Positions 55,659 to 64,000 of a stretch of DNA of 64,000 bases are shown here, in pieces. This DNA comes from Brachionus manjavacas. Lineage: Eukaryota > Rotifera > Eurotatoria > Ploima > Brachionidae. Made by a program: the position numbers and the translations under genes. How positions within the stretch are numbered: position 1 is the first letter of the stretch; every line of letters starts with the position of its first letter. The notes beneath the pieces are model-generated. The model had not been told where the DNA came from and searched no databases. It worked only from the letters and a program-made list of their open reading frames with translations. The DNA is taken from NCBI GenBank assembly GCA_019054805.1, contig JAHQIY010000015.1, forward strand, positions 1,558,001 to 1,622,000. The letters run 5' to 3'.

Positions 55659-55777
55659 GGCCTAGAACACCCGGTATTCCCAGGCGGTCACCCATCCAAG
55701 TACTAACCGGGCTCGACGTTGCTTAACTTCGGTGATCGGACGAGAACCGGTGTATTCAACGTGATATGGTCCTAGGC
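55659..55777 (-). rRNA. 5S ribosomal RNA
   Basis: This gene is the same in sequence and length as the first copy, with the same downstream CTTCC-T-run. The two copies are tandem, about 340 nt apart. Confidence 0.97.
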
Positions 55778-55795
55778 ATTTATGAATTCTCTAAT

Positions 55796-56030
55796 TTCCA
55801 ATTTTAAATCTTTTAAATTAAAAAGATGTCTCTTTTTGTAATAAAGAAAAAAAGAAGAAGAGTAATTAAAATTCATGTTGATACAAAAAAATTATACTCA
55901 TTACCAATTTTAAATCTTTTAAATTAACAAAAAGATGTCTCTTTTTCTTAAAAAAGAAAAAGAGAAGAAGAGTAATTTAAATTCATGTTGATAATATGTT
56001 GATACAAATGTTGATACAAAAAAATTATAT
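55796..56030. repeat. Tandem duplication of ~110-nt unit
   Basis: Two adjacent imperfect copies of a unit starting CCAATTTTAAATCTTTTAAA and containing GATGTCTCTTTTT and TTCATGTTGATA. The right arm has just one copy (about 60520-60612). Confidence 0.75.
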
Positions 56031-56351
56031 TTTGTTCAATGTCACTGACATTATTTATAATTTGTTAATTTTGTAAAAAAACTAGATTAATAAATTCAAA
56101 AACTTTATTAAACAAGTATGTTTTCTTTGAATATCATTTTTTAAATTATCCTAGCTACTTCAATGAAGATTGCTTTGGATACTTTTCGACTTTATTAGTA
56201 AGAAAAGAGTTCCAAGCAGAGGAGTAGTTTTTTAAATAACTTTTTATGAAATTTAATTTTGTGTCTTGTTTTATTTTATTTAATGATCAATAAATTAACT
56301 TTTATTTTTGAAATTCTTTTAATTATTTTAGTATACTTTTTAGAATTCTTT

Positions 56352-59300
56352 CTAAAAAGTTTCTTTATCATCATCACTCTCTCTAATTGTTATCATTTCG
56401 ATTTCTTCTTCATTTGTATTGTTTCTGTAAATTTTAGTCCTTTTTTTGTTTTTGGTTTCCAATGAATTGTATAATTTTTTTCGACCATCTTTTTTCTAAA
56501 ATAACCTTGTGTTATTCAAAATCCAAATTGATTTTCAAAAACTTACACTTTCCACCACAGTTTTTAAATATTTTACTGTTTTTCTATAAGTTAGCAAAAT
56601 TTTAGCCATACTGTATGTTAGAACACTAAAATTAGAAAAAATTAATTTTATATTTTAAATCGATGACCTTTTTTGCGCTTTTACCTCAAAACAAATAAGA
56701 GAAAAGAAATCATTCCAGATGACAAAATTAATCGAAAAGCAAGACCGATATACTTTACTTCATACAAATAGTTCTGAAAAGCCATTAAATAGTCGTAAGG
56801 TCTTTGTAATTTTTCATCATTAAATGGCCCACAAGTTTTTGAAGATTTTAAACTATAAAAATTTTCGCTGTATAAATTATCTTTTATCTGCGCTAATAAA
56901 TTACCCAAAACTTATTCCGCCAAGAATTAAGATTGCTAGAAAAATGCTGAACAGGGTGATTACGATAATATAAGTTTGACTTTGTGATGCATTTCCGGCT
57001 TTTGTTGACGGCTTATAGAACTTTTTCACAACGTTCTTCATGAAATAAAACAGTTTTATGAACATTTAAAAATTTCAAAAAAACTACTGCTCTGACTACA
57101 AAAAGAATAATGTAGAAAATTATGAACAAAAGGCCTAAGTATGGTGAAAAATATAATCCAGTCCATAAGATTAAATATGAAAATAATGAGTTAATTGTGT
57201 AATATGAATTGTCGAACATAACCTCAGATTTTACACAAAATCTTTTAAATTTTTTTAAATTTGATTATCTATTCAAAAAATGTTTACAAGTAAATTGAGG
57301 AAAAAATCAAATCAATAATTCCAAAAACAAAATCAAATAATATGAAGATGTAAATTTGTTTTCCAATTTCAGCTTCCCAACACTATTCAGAATAAACAAT
57401 CAATTTAATTATCTAAAAATAGCCAAGTTTTTGCATGCATATTTTAGCAGAAACTTAATAAAAATTGTTATTGAATTTTTTTAATCTTATGAATTTTTTT
57501 GTAAAGAGAAAAAAGATTTTTAAGCTTTAAACTCAATCAATCATTTATCTATGTAAATCAATTGATTTTAGTTCTACTAAAAACTCATGCATGAATAAAT
57601 AACTTGATGATAAATATTAAAATACTTCTCCTCTATTTATGATTATATAAGCAATTATTAGACCCAATAATCCATGCTGCATTAAATACATTCTAAAATA
57701 AATTTTTAAAAAAAAAATTTCATAAATTCAAAAGTAAGTGAACCTGATCAAATTCAATTTTGTCTCAAAAGATTTAGGACACTTTTCAATTCTTGATAAA
57801 AATCTGCAAATAAATGGAGTTAAATAGTTGAAAATGGTCAAGAATGCAGCTAACACAACTCTTCTTTGACTCACAAATTCATCAATATTCTTTAGTAATA
57901 ATTTTTAAAATTTTAAAAAATGCTTAGCCCTTGCAAGATCAAGTAATTTTAGTTTGCAGTTTTCGTGAATCAGAACTAGATCTGATATTTTTTAATTTTA
58001 TTTTCTAAAAGGACATGGTCTAATCTAACCGAAAAAAGCTGATTTCTCTGGAGACCATAATAGTGATTAGTAAAATTTTTTTTAAAAAATTGAATAACTT
58101 TTTTTCCAGAAGTTTGAAATTAGTTCTGAAAATGCAACATAGCGCAACATTCAAGGTTGCATCAAATATCAAGATCTGCTAAATTTTTAGAGATGAGAAG
58201 AAATTAAATTTCAAAATAATCGGGCGAAATGCATTTTGCAGAAATTTTGTACACCATTAGCAGACTTTTTAAGTTGATACAACTTTGAATTTTGCATCAT
58301 GCCACATTCACAGAACTAATTTTAAACTTTTAGAAAAATTTTTTTTAATCTTTTTACACTTTGTTCTGTTTTTTCGTACTGAACTTCACAAAACCAAAAT
58401 AATGATTAAAACACTTTTTATAAAAACGAAAATTTTAAAAAAATTTTTGAATTTCTGTTTATTTTGAAAATAATGGACTGGAAAAATGTATTAGCAATCT
58501 AAATAATGTTATCGTATCTTTAAAAAATGTTTTACTTTAATTTTTATTTATTTTATATTATAAAATTTAGTTTGTAGTTATAATGGAGTATAAATAAAAT
58601 ATTATGCATGTCAATATCTGCAAACTAAAATAAAATCCTTATTGTCAAAGATTTATAAGAAAAAATTCTCTTACATTAAAATAGTTGATTAATATCAGAT
58701 AGGACATTCCAGTCAAGAAACCAGCAAGCACAGCCAAAAATAACATGTTAATAGCGATGACCCGTTTGATCCTTAGTTTCTTCTCATCACCAATTTTAAG
58801 CATCTTAGATCACAATTTTCACAATTAAATTAAACAAAATTTTATTTTCCTTATTTGTTCTTACTTTGAGGTTATTTATTATTTGAGTCCTTTTTTTTTT
58901 GATAAACTTGGAATCGTTTGAATAAAATGGCCATGAACAGAAAATAGCCGATGAAAAAATATTCAAATTCTGGATTCGTATTTCGCGAATGTAAGAATTA
59001 CTGATTGACTTGACCACCCTTTTAGAAAAAAATAAAAATTAAAAAATAAAAATTAAAGTAGAATTATAAACTACGCTGATCCTATTATAAATGTCCATAT
59101 TAGAAAAAAAACAATCAAACTTAAAAGATAAGCATTCTGTAAACTGTAACTCAATTTGTATCCAAAATCACTATTTGAATCGCCTGGAAAGCATCCATAC
59201 ACAACAATGTTCAAAAACTCACTTTTCTGAAAGCAAAATTATTTTAATTTTAATATTTAAATATTTTTTGGATTTTACTTGAACCAAAGAGGTCAAATTA

Positions 59301-59830
59301 AAGTTATCAAAGTCAGCGAGACTCTTGAGACAATACGAGTTTTTTACTATTTGGTCATCATTCGGCATTGAATTGACAATAGAGTAATTTTTCACCCAAT
59401 AAATTATATGAGGGATACAGACAAAGCAAAAAATAGTTGGAAAGTATGATATTATTGTCCAAGTTAAAAGCCAATCTGAGTAATAAAAATAAGAAGCTGT
59501 CTCATGGCCAAGATTTTTTTGAATCGAGTTACTCAATTTATTGAATATAAACGATAAACTATTCTCGATTTTTTCTCGACTTGATAGAACAGCTCTTAAA
59601 GGCTATTCAAATTTATTGTTAAACAAATTTTTATGTTTTTTTAGGCCTACCTCTTTTAAAATTGTGTTTTCATCGTTTTTTAAATTCTTAAATATCTTTT
59701 CATATTTTCTGAATAAATTTGATTTTTCATGAAATTGCATAGGTAAAGCCCTAATGTATTCGATTGCTGAATTGTAATCTTCAAAACTTTCCGAGTTAAT
59801 CCTGATCTCATTAATATCAATTTCTGTCAT
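56352..59830 (-). CDS. Transmembrane channel-like (TMC) protein, copy B
   Basis: The ATG at 59830 opens an exon (59651-59830) unlike copy A: MTEIDINEIRINSESFEDYN. The next exon (59279-59602) begins with divergent residues and then becomes nearly identical to copy A. The shared middle exons follow (offset about 9811, then about 9331). Exons from the CWE motif onward diverge again but keep TMC features: CWEAEIGKQIYILILFDFVFGIID, LILWTGLYFSPYLGLLFII, CGPFNDEKLQRPYDYLM and a final Lys/Glu-rich tail ending in TAG at 56352-56354. All exons I examined join in phase, so the gene looks intact. The intron at about 57890-58675 carries the second foldback element. The 3' end overlaps the left inverted-repeat arm. 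Confidence 0.78.
58070..58395. mobile_element. Foldback element, copy 2, in TMC-B intron
   Basis: It contains TTCTGAAAATGCAACATAGC, GCAACATTCAAGGTTGCATC and, in reverse, TTGCATCATGCCACATTCAC, TTCTGTTTTTTCGTACTGAA and CTTCACAAAACC. These match the arms of the element at 13281-13633. The outer left end is worn. It sits in the one part of the TMC-B intron that copy A lacks. Confidence 0.65.
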
Positions 59831-60179
59831 TGTGACTGTAAAGCTTGTTTTTTAATATCTGCTCAAAAATAAAATGATAATTTTAATGATTAACAATTAT
59901 CTATGTTTATGAATGAAGAGCTAAATATTTATTTGAAATCATCATATCTTTAAAAATATATTTTGACAAATATAATGGATAATTTCTGTGAAAATAAATT
60001 TCAATGATTATATAAATTAAAAAATTAATAAGAGATAAAAAAAATTAACAATTTCGATTATTTAGGAATAAACATAAGATAAAAAACATCAAAATGATTA
60101 AAAAATTTAAAAAAAATAAGATTGTAAAGTAAGGAAAAATTGTTGTTTTAACTTTTGACTTCTCTTTAAATCGAAAAGT
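59831..60179. promoter_or_regulatory. Upstream region of TMC-B
   Basis: AT-rich non-coding DNA between the TMC-B start and the right inverted-repeat arm. It probably contains the promoter; no elements are recognised. Confidence 0.3.
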
Positions 60180-60628
60180 TTCATAATTATTTCTAAAAAG
60201 TTTCCCAAAATAATTAAAAGAATTTCAAAAATAAAAGTTAGTTTTTTGATCATTGAATAAAATGAAACAAGACAAAAAATTAAATTTCATAAAAAGTTAT
60301 TTAAAAAACTACTCCTCTGCTTGGAACTCTTTTCTAACTAATAAAGTCGAAAAGTATCCAAAGCAATCTTCATTGAAGTAGCTAGGATAATTTAAAAAAT
60401 GATATTTAAAGAAAACATACTTGTTTAATAAAGTTTTTGAATTTATTGATCTAATTTTTTTTCAAAATTAACAAATTATAAATAATGTCAGTGACATTGA
60501 ACAAAATATAATTTTTTTGTATCAACATGAATTTTAATTACTCTTCTTCTTTTTTTCTTTATTACAAAAAGAGACATCTTTTTGTTAATTTAAAAGATTT
60601 AAAATTGGTAATGAGAGAATTCCTAAAT

Positions 60629-60747
60629 GCCTAGGACCATATCACGTTGAATACACCGGTTCTCGTCCGATCACCGAAGTTAAGCAACGTCGAGCCCGGT
60701 TAGTACTTGGATGGGTGACCGCCTGGGAATACCGGGTGTTCTAGGCC
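60629..60747 (+). rRNA. 5S ribosomal RNA
   Basis: Full-length 119-nt 5S sequence (GCCTAGGACCATATCACG to GTGTTCTAGGCC), followed by TTCCTTTTTT. Confidence 0.97.
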
Positions 60748-61105
60748 TTCCTTTTTTGATTTTTTTTAATAAAATGTTTTATTTTAATTCCCTTTGTTAT
60801 CTTTTTTATTAATTTGTTTTTTGAAAAAATAAATGAAAGACAATTATTAATTTTAATCTTTTTATTTCAAGAATAATTGAATTGAATTCTTCGTTTAATA
60901 ATGTTAATAAAAATTCCTATTTTCTAAATTTATTTTTTTCTTCAACTAAGAGATTTTCTTCAGTAATGTTTTTTATTTTTTTTTTAATTTCTGATTGATC
61001 ATATTTTTTCATTTACAAAAATAGTTTAAAAAAAATCTTAACGATTTTGTGTTATTTTTAAACATGTTAATTTTAATAAATATTATTAAAAAAGAGATTT
61101 TAAAT

Positions 61106-61224
61106 GCCTAGGACCATATCACGTTGAATACACCGGTTCTCGTCCGATCACCGAAGTTAAGCAACGTCGAGCCCGGTTAGTACTTGGATGGGTGACCGCC
61201 TGGGAATACCGGGTGTTCTAGGCC
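61106..61224 (+). rRNA. 5S ribosomal RNA
   Basis: Identical 119-nt 5S copy with the same T-run downstream. The spacer to the previous copy is about 358 nt. Confidence 0.97.
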
Positions 61225-61240
61225 TTCCTTTTTTGATTTT

Positions 61241-61823
61241 TTTTAATAAAATGTTTTATTTTAATTATCTTTTTTTATTTGTTAAGACAATTCCATGGTT
61301 TCCAATAATATATTGGAACTTACACAAAAGAAGGCATTGTGAATTTTGAAATAAAAAAAAAAAATAAAAGCTTTAAATAGAAATAAATTTTTTTCATTCA
61401 GGTCCAAAAGTTTTTCTGAAAATTTTAACAGCTGTTACAAAGCTTGAATCACCCATAATTTATCTCTACAAATAACCTGTAACATTTTTTTAAAAAATTT
61501 TCAGAAGAGATCAAAGAGAAATTAACTTTTATTTACTTAAATTTTAATGAATTTACTGAAAAATAAACTTAACAATTAAATAATAGCTAAATAATACTCC
61601 TTTAAGGTTCGAATCAAAAGTATTAGAAATCTTAAATTTTTAATCTGTTTTTCATCTACTCAAATTTTAAAATTGTGTCCATTTGTTTTTTGGTTCTGTT
61701 GAAAATTTTATATTGATAACAAAGAAATTTCAATGTGCCTTTCAGTAAATTAAAAGTTTCATTTAGATAAATTTATTTGGATGATTATCTTTAAAATTGT
61801 AAAACATTAAATTGATTGATCAA
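61241..61823. other. Intergenic, AT-rich
   Basis: No gene is seen between the 5S arm and the prosaposin 3' end. Confidence 0.45.
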
Positions 61824-63703
61824 TTAAACGCATAACTTAATTGCTTCACATACTTTTTGCGGATCAGCAAATTGTTCCAATAACTGAACTAGATAAACTC
61901 CATAAGTGTTTATCAAAGAATCACACTGCTGTTTGAGGCTTTGTGGAGCCAATTTGCAGACTTTATCTAAGGTTGAAATGATGGCTTGCTCTGTTTTATT
62001 ATTCTGCAGTTCATGATCTATAAAAGCCAATGCATACTGGCAGACATAGCAAAATATTTCATTATCTAATTTTGGTTGATCGATCAAACGTTTCTTAATT
62101 GGATTTATTTTTGTTTTGGCTGAACACATTCCAATTAATTCACATACTTTCTCCGGATCCTTCAAATCATATTAAAATCTTTTTTACTTGTTTAAATTAC
62201 AGTGGTTCTACAAAAAGCCCAGAATTGGTAAAATTACGTTATTTTACGTAATTTTACGAAAGTTTTGGTCATCTTACGTAATCTTACGAAAATATTAGTC
62301 GGTAGGGATATGTAATTTTACGGTAAAGTACGTAAGCTTACGTAAAATTACGTAAAATAGCGTAACTCTACCAATTCTGGACTTTTTGTAGAACCACTGT
62401 GCTTCTTTCTTACCACTCCGTCAGCTAAATATTTCAAAATTGCTGGACCATAAGCATCAACTAATTCTTTGCACTTCATTTTTATTTAATATAATTTTTG
62501 AAAGTGTTTTAAAATTTTTAAATACCAATTCAGACATTTTTCCAGTAGCGTTGCATAATTTGGTCTCAATAATTTCTATTATTTGGGTCTAAATGATTAA
62601 ACCAAAATTAACTATGAAGGATATTTGGTGTTGAAAGTTTACCTCGGAAGCGTTGTTTTTTAGTAGATCGGCAACTTGTTGAAAAACAAGTTTACATAAT
62701 GTACAATTCAGTGAATTGAACTTTCAGTTTAATTTAACTAAAGTTGTGGTTAATTTTTTTCTAATTTATTTACCATTTTTTTCAATTTTGGATTTGATGG
62801 CACATTTTTAGTTTCACATAATCCTAAATGATTACAGATCACAGATGGGTCCTATTTTTTATTATTAGATTACAATAATTGGATAAATACAATAATACAA
62901 TTTTTTGAGCCAATTCATATAAAATTATTTTTCCATATGCTGATACATATTGATCGCAAATTTGGCTCAAGGATCCCAAGCGGCTGCACAAATTTTTTTC
63001 AATAAAATTCACAATTTCATCCTTAAATAAAATAATTTCAAGTAATAAAAAAAATTTTTGTTAAATCTCACCTCTGTTCTATTTTGCTCCAAAAGATTTT
63101 GTGCTGCACTCATTACCACTGTACAAATTTGACAAACTGTGCCACTTTTAGAATTCTAAGATAAAAAAATAACAAAATTTCCCAAGGAAGAAATAGAATA
63201 CCAGTGTGACTGTTCTAATGTCTTCAGGATGAGGCAATTTATCCAATTTAGGACCACAAATACCAACTCTTTTGCAAATATCAGACGGGTTCTTTAGAAA
63301 ATAATAAATATTTATTCAATTAAAATGATAAATTACGATTTTTTTAGCTAGTTCTTCCAAGGCAACTGGTCCGTACGCTTCAACATATTGTAAACATGCA
63401 TTAGATAGTGATCCGAGTCTAATACAAACATCATCTTTGATCAATTTAATAATACTGGCCTTAATTAGTAAATTAGTGAATGAATTTAATAAATAATAAA
63501 AAATACCTCAGTTCTGTTTTGTTCTAAAAAAGTCTGGGCCGCTTGAAGAACATGAGTGCATAGTTGACAGTTTTCATCTCTTGATTTCAGCACTTCGCTT
63601 GAATTAACAACTAAAGACGATAAATAATTTTTAGAATTTTTTATAATCTCTGAATCATACCAATAGTTGTCAATAGAATAAAGGAAAATAATTTCTTCAA
63701 CAT
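61824..63703 (-). CDS. PSAP: Prosaposin-like protein with four saposin B domains
   Basis: The start ATG at 63703 gives MLKKLFSFILLTTIVVNSS, a clear signal peptide. Exons join in phase in a repeated two-exon-per-domain pattern. Domain 1 runs from CQLCTHVLQAAQTFLEQNRTE to DICKRVGICG. Domain 2 runs from CQICTVVMSAAQNLLEQNRTE to VICNHLGLCE, and domain 3 from CTLCKLVFQQVADLLKNN to KVCELIGMC. Domain 4 runs from CYVCQYALAFIDHELQNNKTE to KVCEAIKLCV. Each has the six-Cys saposin B pattern with a mid-domain Cys pair (for example VCIRLGSLSNAC). Stop at 61824-61826. Saposins are lysosomal lipid-binding activators of sphingolipid hydrolases; NxT/NxS sites suit glycosylation. A MITE lies in the intron at 62166-62416. 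Confidence 0.9.
62200..62399. mobile_element. 200-bp palindromic MITE in prosaposin intron
   Basis: The ends are CAGTGGTTCTACAAAAAG, then CCCAGAATTGGTA, and the exact-style reverse complement. The interior is built from short TTACGTAA-like palindromic units (about ten). The left flank is TA and the right flank TG, possibly a mutated TA duplication. The first 10 bases match the right end of the MITE at 27.0-27.3 kb. Confidence 0.8.
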
Positions 63704-64000
63704 GATATAAGAATTTAATGGAAAAATATTGAAAAATAAAATTTATTCAAATTTATAATAAAAAAAATCACGAAAATTAAAAATAGGTACAATCACATGA
63801 TTAATTTGATTTTGATTTTCAAAACATTAGATAAGTCGAAAATTATCTATGACTCTGATTGCATAATCAATTTACTTCAAAAGATAATTTAAAAAAGATA
63901 AATTGAAAGCGAATATTGACACAACTATTAATTTCTTGAGTTAAATTATTTAAAAAGATCAAATGGAATAAAATGAATAAATGGCGAAATATTTAAAAGT

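Larger units (their letters stand above)
55190..56350. repeat. Left arm of ~1.1-kb inverted repeat
   Basis: This arm is the near-exact reverse complement of 60180-61240. It holds two 5S rRNA genes, their spacers, a shared block (CCTAGCTACTTCAATGAAGA and onward) and the last ~100 nt of TMC copy B. It differs from the right arm by a tandem duplication of a ~110-nt unit (about 55796-56030). Confidence 0.85.
60180..61240. repeat. Right arm of ~1.1-kb inverted repeat
   Basis: This is the reverse complement of the left arm. Its outer part contains two 5S genes. Its inner part (about 60180-60300) is a copy of the TMC-B last-exon/3' flank, including a CTAAAAAGTTTCCC variant of the stop region. Confidence 0.85.

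Overview
This window is nuclear DNA of an intron-rich, gene-dense animal. It is roughly three-quarters A+T by eye. Introns are mostly 45-90 nt with GT...AG ends, polyadenylated-type genes lie on both strands, and the gene set is plainly metazoan: KLHL10, HEXD, MELK, PTCD1, UTP6, TMC, a four-domain prosaposin and histone H3.3. The compact introns and base composition would fit a small-genome lophotrochozoan such as a rotifer, but that placement is a guess. There are no bacterial operons, CRISPR arrays or Shine-Dalgarno sites. Exon borders were worked out by hand from splice consensus and reading phase. Several CDSs close exactly in phase, which is the main evidence for those models.

Layout. 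1-4279: no gene seen. 4280-7163 (+): hexosaminidase D-like enzyme with an N-terminal membrane anchor. 8.04-8.74 kb: small element with inverted ends. 9665-11786 (+): KLHL10-like BTB-BACK-Kelch protein. 12.7-13.2 kb: decayed reverse-transcriptase fragment. 13.28-13.63 kb: foldback element. 14353-14821 (-): histone H3.3 with an intron. 15.6-16.6 kb: LINE fragment. 17710-20668 (-): ABCG20/23 (ABCH)-like ABC transporter. 21448-24475 (+): 19-exon FERM-domain protein. 24.7-27.85 kb: inverted-terminal-repeat element carrying a LINE fragment and a foldback MITE. 28.1-28.9 kb (-): unrecognised gene. 30.3-35.35 kb: a decayed two-ORF LINE lying inside an older repeat. 35620-36857 (-): unrecognised acidic/serine-rich protein. 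37409-38412 (-): small Tudor-domain protein. 39464-42305 (+): MELK kinase. 42.85-43.13 kb: SINE-like repeat. 43449-45985 (-): PTCD1. 47222-50014 (-): TMC channel, copy A. 51419-54196 (-): UTP6. 55.2-61.23 kb: four 5S rRNA genes in two inverted arms that flank TMC copy B (56352-59830, -). 61824-63703 (-): prosaposin.

The genes do not form a pathway; they are ordinary housekeeping, germline and membrane genes. The most informative features are structural. (1) The two TMC paralogues are nearly identical, introns included, over about 1.3 kb in the middle, but clearly divergent at both ends, which suggests recent gene conversion. (2) A ~1.1-kb inverted duplication carries paired 5S genes and a piece of the TMC-B 3' end. 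(3) The KLHL10 gene holds a 57-nt intron-like insert with GA instead of GT at its donor, in frame and stop-free, inside the BTB domain. (4) There is a dense population of nested, decayed mobile elements. I found no convincing wholly novel molecular system.
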